Shown: one piece after another, positions 1-27,545 of the stretch
Position numbering within the stretch: position 1 is the first letter of the stretch
Layout of the letters: every line of letters begins with the position of its first letter
DNA from: Asterias rubens
Taxonomy: Eukaryota > Echinodermata > Asteroidea > Forcipulatida > Asteriidae
Direction: 5' to 3'
DNA length: 64,000 nt
Assembly (NCBI RefSeq): GCF_902459465.1
Contig: NC_047069.1
Coordinates: 3,782,001 to 3,846,000, forward strand
Translations under genes and position numbers: made by a program
The notes under the pieces: generated by a model
What the model saw: only the letters and a program-made list of their open reading frames with translations
What the model was told of the DNA's origin: nothing
Databases searched by the model: none

Positions 1-1008
1 TTACAACGTGTTCTTCCTCGTTGTCAAGGAACTTGCGACGCATCCAACGCATCGTAACTTTGATGAAATCGATTTCATACGCATCGCAACTTACGACGTG
101 TTACCGGTCGCAACTTGCACTTGCGACGCGTTGCAGCGCTTCGTGAAATCGGGGGCTGGATTTTAAAATGTATATTGGAGGAGTTGAAGGCGAGTTAACG
201 GCACCTACCCTGTTTTGGTGGCGAATAGCGGCAAGATAATGCACTGTACTCAAAGCCATGCGCACTTGGGCTCACACGATCAAGTGGTACACGATGATCA
301 ACATCGCCAGTGCAGAACTTTGACATATTTTCGGATATAATTTCTTCCATGGATATATTTGTTAGCTGTGAACTCGTTGAGAATATAGTAAGGGACACTA
401 TGAATATATCAACGGAATTTCAGCTTCTCAAATCAGGTAAAAAATAAAGAAAATTGTAGTCAAACTTGTGTTCGCATTGTAAAGAACCTTTATACCCAGG
501 ACATCAGTGCAGTGGCACTGACTGACGTCCTACCAGGGCTATCACCTGAACTTACTTGAACTTACTTGAATCCACCGAATTTAACGACCCATGGTTCAAT
601 CATTGTTCAATTAATTTTGAAATCGGAAATCTCTCTTTATTTTAATTTTAATCTCACCAAAATTAGGCTCTATCCCTATGTGTCCTTTGATATCTCAATG
701 TCCGAGGGGGCGACCAGAGAACCCACTCCGCAAAATGTTATAAGTTATAAATTCTTACCGTAATTCAGTCCCCAAATACTCCGTGTTACCACTGCACTAC
801 ACTACAAATGCTGATTGTCCCCGGCCCCGAACTCTGCCGAACGCATCGCGAAGTCACGACACGTGACGAGCGTGTGCACATTATTTTTTTCCCAGGACAA
901 ACGTGGAGAATTATCTACATCCATCATATCCATCGGTGCTTCCCTCGGCTCCCCATCTTTCTTTCAATCTTAAATAAAACATATTAATTCCTCCCTGATT
1001 GTACCTAC
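1..1008. other. Left flank, no gene seen; contains an interspersed repeat at about 170-545
   Basis: If the exon at 1009-1123 is real, this is its first intron. Bases of about 170-545 are an inverted, diverged copy of about 40374-40715. The shared parts include a near-palindromic TGACGTCCTACCAGGGCT boundary and the GGAGTTGAAGGCGAGTTAAC segment. Bases 1-150 are rich in GCAACTTGCGACG-like words. No conserved coding sequence was recognised. Confidence 0.5.
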
Positions 1009-1123
1009 CACTGATAAAACTTCTGGAAAACGAGGCAGCTCCATAATGTCTAGTTTTACTCCGAATCACCAGAGGAAGTATTCTTTTGGCAATATTCATG
1101 CCGTCCCTCATGGAAGCCGCCAT
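1009..1123 (-). CDS. First coding exon, probable mitochondrial-precursor protein (partial gene)
   Basis: The minus-strand ATG at 1123-1121 sits in a good context (AAAATGGCGG) and opens 38 codons, MAASMRDGMNIAKRILPLVI and onward, ending in a strong donor (CAGTG|GTAGGT) at 1009/1008. The peptide has six basic residues (Arg/Lys), many Ser and Ala residues, and only one acidic residue, near the start. That is the composition of an amphipathic mitochondrial presequence. The exon ends in phase 1 and the rest of the gene would lie left of the window; I saw no second exon in 1-1008. It is head-to-head with RNF121. I do not recognise the mature protein, so no name is given. The alternative is a chance open frame beside a promoter. 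Confidence 0.45.
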
Positions 1124-1408
1124 TTTAAAAATCACTTGCTGCCGCGCAGAGGTCGCGCGCCCTCTTGCGGCAGTGAATGACTACTGTCGTCAGCACCAAC
1201 TCGGCACTCGTACATTACTTTCGAATGTCAAGGTCGAGTTGTCCGACTTAAGGTTTCGGTGTAACAGATATGATCTGAAGCTCCGGCCGGGTCGAAGCTC
1301 CACGACACTCCTCTCACCGGCTGTGTCGTCTGTGTGTGTAGTTTTATTTATTAATATCTAGCTAGAGGTATAGTGCTGCATAATAGTGCTTGTCCACATT
1401 GTCTCACC
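1124..1408. promoter_or_regulatory. Putative bidirectional promoter between the mitochondrial-type exon and RNF121
   Basis: The two divergent start codons are 285 bp apart. The interval is more GC-rich than its surroundings, with CG-containing runs such as GCCGCGCAGAGGTCGCGCGC near 1140, and has no obvious TATA box. It must contain both transcription start sites and 5' leaders if both first exons are right. The short-gap, head-to-head arrangement is typical of divergent housekeeping promoters; the assignment is inference from gene layout. Confidence 0.4.
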
Positions 1409-17792
<16,384 letters not shown>

Positions 17793-18295
17793 TTACACTA
17801 GTAGGTCGTGTATTGCTAGATTTCGGCGTCATCATGCATTTAGGTATAGGACGTTCTTAGGAACACCCTTAGCAACAGCCATAACCGTAGCTGTAGCGAC
17901 CAATTCGGACACGGCCTTAGAGTGGTAGGGTTAGGGGCCTTAGTCATAGGTAGCTTTTAGCATTGGTCAAGAGTATTTCATGATAACTTGTGTAAACTTA
18001 CTCTGCTCAGGAACATATAAAAATCATTTCTTAAAAGCACATGGCCTAACTCAGGACTAGTCCTAGGAGGTTTCTAAAACTTAAGGCTAGTCCTAAGTGA
18101 GGTAAGGACGAGTTAGTCGTCCTAACTCAAGATAAAACTAGTCTTAACTCTTTGTGAAATCCACCCTAGGCTTGATAAAGAGTGATCTTAATTGCTAAGC
18201 AAAGTGTGATGTCACAACACAAATGACTATGGCAATTTGGTGCAACATGCTTTAAGGGTTTGTATACGCTTGGTAATGAAGTCTGTTAAAGGGTG
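17793..18295. other. 3' flank of RNF121; no gene seen
   Basis: Likely holds the 3' UTR. I see no convincing AATAAA close to the stop. A short palindromic repeat with CCTAACTCAGGACTAGTCCT occupies about 18040-18175. Confidence 0.4.
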
Positions 18296-18635
18296 TATGT
18301 AACTTTTGTAGGACAAAAATACAATGTCCACTTACACTTACACAGTTTGAAGATAATGATAGTAGAAAGGTTCCCTGAAAATATTACGTGCCGAGGTGCT
18401 GCAGTTTTGGGGAAATGATTAAAACAATGTCATCAAAAACAAATTTGTCTCATGAGACGAAAATTATTTTAAGCATTTACAAACAGATTTTCATGACATT
18501 GTTTTACTAATTTCAAAAACTACTGCACCTCAGTAAGTAATATTTGAAGGGAAGCTTTCCACTATCATTATCTTCAAACCCTGTAAGTTTAATGAAAATT
18601 TATGGAAATTTTGAAAAGGTACCCAAATCCTTTAA
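18296..18635. mobile_element. TTAA-flanked palindromic MITE, family B (third copy)
   Basis: The ends TTAAAGGGTGTATGTAACTT and GTACCCAAATCCTTTAA match the family, as do the body words AAGATAATGATAGTAGAAAG and AGACGAAAATTATTTTAAGC. Confidence 0.7.
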
Positions 18636-19531
18636 GAAAAACAACATTTTTTGATAGTAACATGTATTTTGTGAAACATTTCACCTCAAAGTACCGCGGT
18701 TATGGAACAATTTGTCATTTTTTATCCAAACAAATTTGAATATAAGAAGCGTTACCATCGTAACAAGTCTGAGATTGTGTATTCTTGTTAGGGATTATTC
18801 TTCCTGTGTGGACATATTCACTCCGGATTTCCAGCGATATCTCAAAAACATGACCACCTTTTGGAATGAAATTTTCATGGGTTAGTTTTATTGTATGTAT
18901 CTACACATAGGATTGAAACAATCAAAGGGCTCCAAAAACCAAGAGGGATACAGACCCTTTCAGATGAATCTTAGTGCTTTGTCCATGCTCTGTGATGGTA
19001 TAGAGCCTGTATTAGTACGCTGTGCGACCCAGCACTGCTTCAAAACAAGTGCAAGTTTTACACAATCAGTCATCCGAGAGTTAAGAGAAAATAATGAAAA
19101 ACTCCCATCACTGTTTTCCCTGTTTTCAAACATAGGATTTTGGACTTGCTTGAATTATTTCACTCATTTCTCAAAATTTGTAGCATTTCAAACACAAGGT
19201 TTAAGGGAATTTTGTCCACCGCGACCATCTTTATACCATGTAAGTTATTTGTATATCTGTGAATATTCATATTTTCAATTTTACCAATGTTATGCTTATA
19301 TGCTTTAAACGACTAGTGTATAAATGTATTCAACTGTATACCAATGTATGTAATGAGTAGAGTTGTTTTCCAAATGAATAGGTTTTATTTATTTGAGAAA
19401 GGAGCAGTCCTTTTCAATACTGATGTTCCCATGTCTGATCAACAAATATTTGGCCTCGGTAAAAAAATGAATTCTTACTGCAGATGCAGTCAATACAGTG
19501 CAGGGGTGATGTTTCGAGCATGGAATATATA

Positions 19532-20641
19532 AACTGCGCCAATAAAGTATCTAAACACTTACAAATGGTCGGATTTATCGGAACCTGAAATAGTATACAA
19601 AAAAATAATTGTTCGTTTCTATTCACCGTTAATTTCTGCACGTTTTGACACATCTTGTGTTGCGCTACGATGTTGTTTGGTGGATTTATGGACACTTGAG
19701 TGGCTTAAGGTGGAATTTCAAAAGTCGCAAAAGCCCCTATTCACCCCAATTCCAAAAGGGAACTCACATAAGCATCACACTCAGACAAAATCAAGACAAA
19801 AGACACAAACTCGTTTCGTTTACATGACCATGAAATTAATTGCCGTATCTTTAACTCTAAAACTGCTGTTATCCTGTCCTCCATTCTTGGTGTGTCCTCC
19901 ATCACTGTCCTGAACGGCAAGGAGTCGTCTTCTCATACTCTCAATGAGACCTCTGATCTGTCCCTGGTCAATCCCCTGCCATTTCCTGATCAGGATGCGT
20001 TGCAAACCCCTCGAGAGTGGTGTCAGGCTTTATGAACTTGTTCACTTTCTTCTTCTGCTGCAGAAGTCACCCTCGGACGGCCACTCATTGGCAGGTCGTC
20101 CACATTTCCCTGAGCTTGGTAGCGATTCCACCATTTACTGACCGTCGCTGGTGACGTTTTTACCTGATGAGCTGCAGCTCGCATCGACGTACCGGCTTCT
20201 ATCCTGTTTGGTCGTTTGAGCCATCTTTCCTGTTATCTTGAAACACCTTTCCCTGTCTTACCATTGTTGTATGGCTCCCATCTTTGACCCCTTTGCTTGG
20301 TTACTGACAATTATTGGTGAGTATGATCATCGCAACCGATTAATCCAAAACGCGACCAAAAAAATATCATTTATAAAAGGCGAGCAAAAGAAACGCCGAT
20401 CTTACTCGTCACAATACAACGATTTAGCTTGAATAGGGGCTTTTGCAACTTTCGAAATTCGACCTTAAGCCACTCAAGTGCCCGTAAATCCACCAAACAA
20501 CATCGTAGCGCAACACAAGATGTGTCAAAATGTGCAGAAATTAACGGTGACTCGAAATGAATAATTATTTTTTGGCAAACTGTTTCAGGTTCCGATATAT
20601 CTGACCATTTGTAAGTGTTTAGATACTTTATTGGCGCAGTT
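19532..20641 (-). mobile_element. Internally deleted Tc1/mariner element, copy 1
   Basis: TA-flanked (19530-19531, 20642-20643) inverted repeats start AACTGCGCCAATAAAGTATC and run about 205 bp. On the minus strand the first coding block carries a helix-turn-helix region (GTSMRAAAHQVKTSPATVSK, then WWNRYQAQGNVDD and SGRPRVTSAAE). The last block is the Tc1 C-terminal signature (IRGLIESMRRRLLAVQD...GGHTKN). The whole catalytic DDE centre is missing between them, so it cannot encode a working transposase. Confidence 0.9.
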
Positions 20642-23017
20642 TAGTTGTGTGTCTGACACACACATGTTGTTTTTATTTTCTATTTTCTGCAAAAGGCAGT
20701 TTATGGCCCCCTAGCAGAGTCTTGGAGGCTAAATGACAATGAAACATGCATAAACAATTTTGTTTTTATTCTGGTTTATCATTCAAAAATAAATACATGA
20801 TTGGCAGCTGCTGGATGAAATAACCTCACAGGTAACAAATCATTATTATTATAAACATAGCAAAACTACACATTAAAAGGCTTAAACATTAAAATTGCAT
20901 AAAAAGCCAGATGTGTTAAAGGGAGTTAAAGAGTATACTGCCTAGAAGGAATGAAAAGTACATGTATAATGTTTATGTTTGTTTTGTTGTCCATAAGCCT
21001 TCAAGAAAGACTCTGCTAGGGTCGAAACGTCAGGGCATTAACCTTTGTTTGCACTTGTACCATAGTCCCTAATTCTCTTTTCTATTTTCTCTGACTAGCC
21101 AATTGAGCACAAGGGCAAATTCATTATTTCTGTACCCTCATACAGTCCATCTTCAAACCATGTTATTTTTGTATATTAACTCCTTGAGGTATTTGAAGTT
21201 CAATAAACTAGTTCTCAAGGGGAATAGACCGATCCATTAAGCTCCGCCCATTGTGTATTGACCAATCACAATGCAACGAAGGTCCGACAAATAAGGTCCG
21301 ACGAGGAAAACAAAATTAAAAATTACAATTGGTTCATCGGAGCCCAAATAAAAAGGCAACATTTATCTATAAAAACGCAGTTGTACCATAAATACTACAG
21401 TGAAATGTTTTAGTTGTTTTTTTGTTTATAATTACATTGTTTTTATTTTTTGTAATCTACAAAGCCTCTAAATGGTCGGGTGAAAAAAACACCCCCAAAA
21501 CAGTTATTTTGTCTCCTCAAAATAGTATTTCACTGAGTTCCTTTAAATCATAGTTCGAGGGAACAAAATGAGTTGAAACAAAGTTATATATTATTTTGTG
21601 GGAATGAAATATAAAAGTGGCTTTGGAGCTCTTGATATGTCATTTAGATTCCCCCAAGTATCTCTCTGAGCCTTGGCACTTAACAGCTGTTTTTTGTGTT
21701 TTTCGTTTGGGTAATTTTGTTTCATTAAGAGTTGGACGAGTTCTTAAATGTTCGATACTTTGCGTGGCTGTATGATACAGGACTGAACTTAAAGCACTGT
21801 CCTTTATCGCTCAGCAAAGTTGTAAACTGTGATTTAAGACTTTTGTTCTCATTCAAAGTGTAAAAATAAAGGAGAAAATGAAATGAAACTTGCGGTTTTG
21901 TGATGCAAATCAATTCCTGTCCAAGGGTCAAACTGCAGGCAGCGCTCGACAGTTGTGTGTATAAGCACATACATGATAGGTTTTACATTGGGAACTGTGT
22001 ATATATTGATTGCATTATGCATTATTAGTGCCCACAGATGCTTGTGCGCCAATGTAAGCTTGCGCCAACATAAGCTTGCAACACAGAGTTGAGTATTTTT
22101 CTAATACACAGAAATTGCCTACCAAGTTGGGTTATGTACACAAAAAGTGCCTACCAGATTGGGTTACTTACAGAGAAATTGCCCACAAGGTTAGGTTTGT
22201 TGTACAAATTGCCTACCAGTTTGGGTTCTTTGTACAGAAATTGCCTACTGTACAAGTTGGGTTCTTTATATGGAAATTGACTAAGTTGGGCCCTTTAAAT
22301 ATATAGGAATTGCCTACCATGTTTGTTTTTTGTACAATAAATGGCAACCGACTGATAAAATTCATTGGTGAGTAATTCATTTATTTCTGATCTAAACTCA
22401 AAATGAGACTGAATCAGCACCAATATTTCCCACTCTTCTAAAGTCCAGTGGCGTCACAAAATGGGGGGTCCATAATTGACTTTACAAGTCCTTATAAAGG
22501 AAAAATTGATATACCATTAGAATTAATCCAAGGGATTTGCAATAGACTTTCAAAGTGATTGATTAACCTGAAACTTGCATTTAAACAAAATAAAGAATTC
22601 AGTTTTTGTTGGACATTTATTTTGATGTAGACTAACCAGCCATGAAAAAGAATGATCAACTAGAAGAATGAATTTGCACAAAACTATTTTATTTCTCCAT
22701 AAAATTAAATTTAGATTGGACGGATTTTCAGAGATACATCAACATAAATTCAGAATTTAGATTAAAAAAAAAGGTAACTTTAACATCAGTTAAAGATCTG
22801 TACAATTTGCAGTGGTTGAAAGCAATGGGAGACTTTTAAACAGTCCTTTTTCGCAGTAGGGTGCATGCTTAGACCTACGCGCGTAATACTGAGCATGTGA
22901 GCACACACTCAGAGCCGCAAAAAAGGACTTTTATGTCTGCTGCCACCAGCGTCTTAAAAGTCTCCTCTCTATAAAAATGCATGGAGTCACACACACAAAT
23001 GAACATACCTATACATA
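20642..23017. other. Intergenic stretch between the two Tc1-like copies
   Basis: No conserved coding sequence. Bases of about 22100-22335 form a degenerate tandem repeat with unit about 30 bp (GAAATTGCCTACCAAGTTGG plus TTNTNTACA). Bases 21220-21310 contain two CCAAT-like words and GGTCCGAC repeats. Confidence 0.5.
22100..22335. repeat. Degenerate minisatellite, unit about 30 bp, about 7 copies
   Basis: Repeats of AAATTGCCTACCAGTTTGGG followed by TTCTTTGTACAG, with deletions and substitutions between copies. The apparent open frames here are produced by the repeat. Confidence 0.75.
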
Positions 23018-24094
23018 AACTGCGCCAATAAAGTATATAAACACTTACAAATGGTCAGATATATCGGAACCTGAAACAGTACGCCAAAAAATAATTATTC
23101 ATTTCGAGTCACCGTTAATTTCTGCACATTTTGACACATCTTGTGTTGCGCTATGATGTTGTTTGGTGGATTTACGGGCACTTGAGTGGCTTAAGGTCGA
23201 ATTTCAAAAGTTGCAAAAGCCCCTATTCAAGCTAAATCGTTGTATTGTGACGAGTAAGATCGGCGTTTCTTTTGCTCGCCTTTTATAAATGATGTTTTTT
23301 TGGTCGCATTTTGGATAAATCGGTTGCGATGAACATACTCACCAATAATTGTCAGTAACCAAGCAAAGGGGTCAAAGATGGGAGCCATACAACAATGGTA
23401 AGACAGGGAAAGGTGTTTCAAGACAACAGGAAAGATGGCTCAAACGACCAAACAGGAAAGAGGATGGATCGTTGGTTTGATAGAAGCCAGTACGTCAATG
23501 CGAGGTAAAAACGTCACCAGCGACGGTCAGTAAATGGTGGACGACCTGCTCAGGGAAATGTGGACGACCTGCCAAGGAGTGGCCGTCCGAGGGTGACTTC
23601 TGCAGCAGAAGAAAGTGAACAAGTCCATAAAGCCTGACACCACTCTCGAGGGGTTTGCGACGCATCCTGATCAGGAAATGGCAGGGGATTGACCAGGGAC
23701 AGATCAGAGGTCTCATTGAGAGTATGAGAAGACGACTCCTTGCCGTTCAGGACAATGATGGAGGACACACCAAGAATGGAGGACAGGATAACAGCAGTTT
23801 TAGAGTTAAAGATACGGCAATTAATTTCATGGTCATGTAAACGAAACGAGTTTGTGTCTTTTGTCTTGATTTTGTCTGAGTGTGATGCTTATGTGAGTTC
23901 CCTTTTGAAATTCGACCTTAAGCCACTCAAGTGTCCATAAATCCACCAAACAACATCGTAGCGCAACACAAGATGTGTCAAAACGTGCAGAAATTAACGG
24001 TGAATAGAAACGAACAATTAAATTTTTGTATACTATTTCAGGTTCCGATAAATCTGACCGTTTGTAAGTGTTTAGATACTTTATTGGCGCAGTT
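23018..24094 (+). mobile_element. Internally deleted Tc1/mariner element, copy 2 (opposite orientation)
   Basis: It is flanked by TA (23016-23017, 24095-24096) with the same AACTGCGCCAATAAAGTATA terminus. The plus strand carries the same two remnants, the helix-turn-helix part around 23430-23640 and the C-terminal part (RGLIESMRRRLLAVQDNDGG) at 23655-23840, joined at the same deletion point as copy 1. It also differs by small indels, for example in the helix-turn-helix part. Confidence 0.9.
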
Positions 24095-25690
24095 TACATA
24101 CATTGTACATACTGAACTGATATATGCACGTTTTGAGAATAATCAAGAAAAGTACAATGAAAACACACATAAAATACTGTTCAAGAACTTCAAATTCATC
24201 CACATTTCGCGAGGGTCACCTGCAGGGGATCTTTCAAGGTTCAAAATCTAATCAAATTTTGGTCTAAATAATTTTGAAGATTTATGGCTATATCTTTATA
24301 ACAAGTCTGTTTTGGGGATAAAACTTGCAGATTTTGGGTCTGGTCTTACCAAAGTATGCCTTTAAGAATATTGAGAGTTATTACAAGATGTCAGTACTTT
24401 AATAAAAAACAATGTCGGAGGGATTGGTTTGATTCGTGAATCTCTGCATTGACGAGGAAAAAACACTCTCAATATAACTTTAAAGCAATCTTACACAAAT
24501 ATTTGAAAAGCAACTTTCACACTGTATTTTTAAAATGCAATTTTCTGGGTTTTTTTAAAAGCATTTGTTGCATTTGACAACAATTATACAAGTTCCCTTC
24601 TGACCTAATTAAAAACCAAGTTTATTTTTCATAACAAATAATGTACAGCTTTATACATGTGCTTTATATACATAAGGTTGGAAATGTTCTTACAATCTTT
24701 TTGTAAAATACTAAAAATCCAGAACTTTTGTGACAGGGTCCTGCAAAATGATTATTTATTAAACATTGATTTTGTTTTTTACTTGTACTACAACCGAAAT
24801 CTATATAAATGCAGCCATGACCCTACAAGGTTTTAAACGGTCATAAGGCCCTGTCAAATCTCAATCATTCATGAATGCTCTTTTTTATAAAGAAATTAAG
24901 TTTGTAAGAAAATCTGTAAAACTTATCTTTGTATGTGTTCAATTCCTGTTACGCCCTCGTGCTCAGTTTTGCAAAGGGTCAAATTGCATGGTTGTACGTG
25001 CGTGTACTGTAGTAATAGATGTAACATTGAGATTGGTTGCATCACATACAAATTGGCGCCCTCATAAGTTTGCACGCAGAAACATGAATGTTCTCCTGTT
25101 GACCAATCAGAATAGATGAAATGTCTGGGGTATTTATGAATAGTTGTTTGGATAAAACTTTCTTTCCACGGTTGGCATACTGCAAAATTCCCTCTTGGGT
25201 CAATCTGGAATTATTTTGTGTGACCGAGTTACGTTTACATTGAATAATTCACTCATTGTTCTAACTGTACACTTCCTGTAATGTTTATCACAATTTCTGA
25301 AATCCAAAGTCACTGAAATCCAAAGTACGTTGTATTGGTTATTCTGTCGGTAAGTCAAGGGTTTTTGCTTTATCTGGCTCAAAAGCTGCAATTAATTTGC
25401 ATGTATTTTTAACAGAAATCTATTTTACAAATTGAAAGCAATATCTTTAAAATGTACAATTTAATGAGAACTAAAGTCGTTCAAAGTAAATGAAGTCAAG
25501 AACTACATGTACAAGAACAGTTTGTCTACATGTATATACATACCCAAAGAAAATAAGTTCATTGCAGTTTATTGTCTATATACATACCCAAAGAAAATAA
25601 GTTCATTGCATTTCTTATGATCTGATGCTTGAGGCAAACTGAGTGTACTTTATATTGGATTAACAACATACTTTCTACATGTTTCTATCC
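24095..25690. other. Intergenic, no gene seen
   Basis: AT-rich DNA without recognised coding sequence. Bases of about 24820-25130 resemble inner parts of the TIR element at 9437-10468 (GACCCTACAAGGTTTTAAA and TCTGTAAAACTTATC). Confidence 0.45.
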
Positions 25691-26107
25691 TTAAAAGCAC
25701 TTGACACTATTGGTAACTACTCAAAATAGTTGTTAGCATAAAAACTTACTTGGTAACCAGCAACGGAAAGCTGTCGAAAGTATAAAACATTGTGAGAAAC
25801 AGCTCCCTCTGAAGTAACGTAGTTTCTGAGAAAGAAGTAATTTCTCACTAAAATATTTGAATTTGAATTCGTTCTCACTAAAATATTTGAATTGAATTCG
25901 AGACCTCAAGTGAGGTTCAGAAATCAAGCATCTGAAAGCACACAACTTGTGCGACAAGAGTGTTTTTTCTTTCATTATTTTCTTGTAACTTCAATAACCA
26001 ATTGAGTTCAAACTTTGACAGGTTTGTTATTTTATGCATATGTTGGGATACACCAAGTGAGAAGACTGGTCTTTGACAATTACCAAGTGTCCAGTGCCAG
26101 GACTTAA
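25691..26107. mobile_element. TTAA-flanked MITE, family A (second full copy)
   Basis: Left end TTAAAAGCACTTGACACTAT and right end AAGTGTCCAGTGCCAGGACTTAA, with TTAA on both sides. The body repeats the GAGAAAGAAGTAATTT and CACAGGTTTGTTATTTTATG words of family A (the latter with one base changed). Confidence 0.68.
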
Positions 26108-26760
26108 ACAACTAAGACGTAATGTAGAGGTAATACATTTACTACTGTCATATAATTCCTTCCCTATTTGACTTGCTACCACTGTTGGCGTTTGAAGATT
26201 GTTTTAATGACTCAAAGGAGAATGCACAATTTTGTTCTAAATTATTTGATAAATTAAAGTACATTTACAATGCTCCTGGTTAATTTCTAAAGAATTAAAA
26301 AATAGAGAAAAAACACCCTACATTTATTAACAAGAAATTATTATGGCTCTTGTGTTGTGTCTGTATATATCCGACTTGTTGTTGGTTTTACTACTATCAT
26401 TGTTTGTTCTTGAATCAAATTGTTCTCATTATCAAAGAAATCCAAAGTCTTATCTACTTGTACAAAGGACTTGTTGTATTTTTATTTGAACACTGCTAGG
26501 TGAAGATGATGCTGTCAAAACTTCGACTGAAGTTGAACAATGATTGTGAACAGCAATCACTGACTCTCTTCCTCTGAAACAAATCAATACAAAATGAAAG
26601 TAAGTAAACGAGTTGGACAACATTGGACATCAGTCTAACTGAGATATTTTGTTAGGCATCTGAAAGAACACAGATTTGTGCAACAAGGGTGTTTTTCTTT
26701 CATTATTCTATTGCAACTTCGATGACCCATTGAGTAAAAATGTTCACAAATTTATAGGAA

Positions 26761-27016
26761 GAAACTATAAACAAATAGAAAACTTGCGGGTACAACCATG
26801 TGTAAATCTCTTAGGGTGAGTGTTGGCTCTGAAAAGAGCCGGTGTGGTCTCGACGTTTCGAACAGTATACTCTACTCGTCTTAAATCTCCTGAAGACGAG
26901 TAGAGTAAACTGTTCGAAACGTCAAGACCACACAGGCTCTTTTCAAAGCCAACACTCACCCTAAGAGATTTACACATGGTTGTACCCGCAAGTTTACCAT
27001 TTATTTATAGTTTCTT
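26761..27016. mobile_element. Near-perfect hairpin element (about 125-bp arms)
   Basis: The left arm AACTTGCGGGTACAACCATG and onward is mirrored by the right arm ending CATGGTTGTACCCGCAAGTT. The centre is near 26888. It shares the TTGCGG-TA-CA-CCATG tip and the CTGAAAAGAGCCGGTGTGGT motif with other hairpins in the window. It lies about 260 bp beyond the TTC29 stop codon. Confidence 0.85.
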
Positions 27017-27278
27017 CTTATTTTCTGGAAGTGTTGGTTCTGAAGTAAGCCGGTGTGGTCTCCCATTTCGAACAGTATACTCTGCTCGCCTTCAGGAGAA
27101 TCCAGAATACAGATTTGTATTTGATGCATATGTTAGGATACACTAAGTTAGGATACTGGTCTTTGACGATTACCAAACGTGTCCAATGCTTTTAATGGTA
27201 AGATGCCATCATCCCAAAATAATTATCATGGAGTGTTGACTTATTGCCTGTAGGATGTTGACATCCAAAAATATATCA

Positions 27279-27545
27279 TCATGACCTTGTAAAGTCGATG
27301 GTCATCCTCTTTACTATACCTTCTTCATTTCCAAACTGTTCATTCCTAACATCCTTCCAGTCGATGACTTTCAGCAACATCTCTTTGTTAGGTTTCTCTA
27401 TCAGCCCCATGTATCTACCAAGGGTCTGGTGTGCATTGGCTATGCCAAACTCTGCTCGCATGGTCTCAAAGAAGGCAGGATTGTCCATGCTGCGTGCAAT
27501 GTTGAACGCATTACCAAAGTACTGTGAGGCCTTTTTGTACTTGCC
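27279..27545 (-). CDS. TTC29: TTC29 terminal coding exon 8
   Basis: Encodes residues 389-476 (GKYKKASQYFGNAFNIARSM ... KRMTIDFTRS, then TGA), matching the conserved GIAxAHQ and IDWK blocks of the family. The acceptor is CTCCCCAAG, weak in pyrimidines. Confidence 0.93.
   Translation of the reverse strand, partial: GKYKKASQYFGNAFNIARSMDNPAFFETMRAEFGIANAHQTLGRYMGLIEKPNKEMLLKVIDWKDVRNEQFGNEEGIVKRMTIDFTRS

Noticed and set aside
18895..19308. 137-codon open frame on the plus strand
   Set aside because: No recognised domain, compositional oddities of AT-rich non-coding DNA, and no splice or family support.
23227..23768. Several overlapping open frames on the minus strand
   Set aside because: They are antisense to the Tc1-like remnants and mirror frames at 19944-20432 in the other copy.
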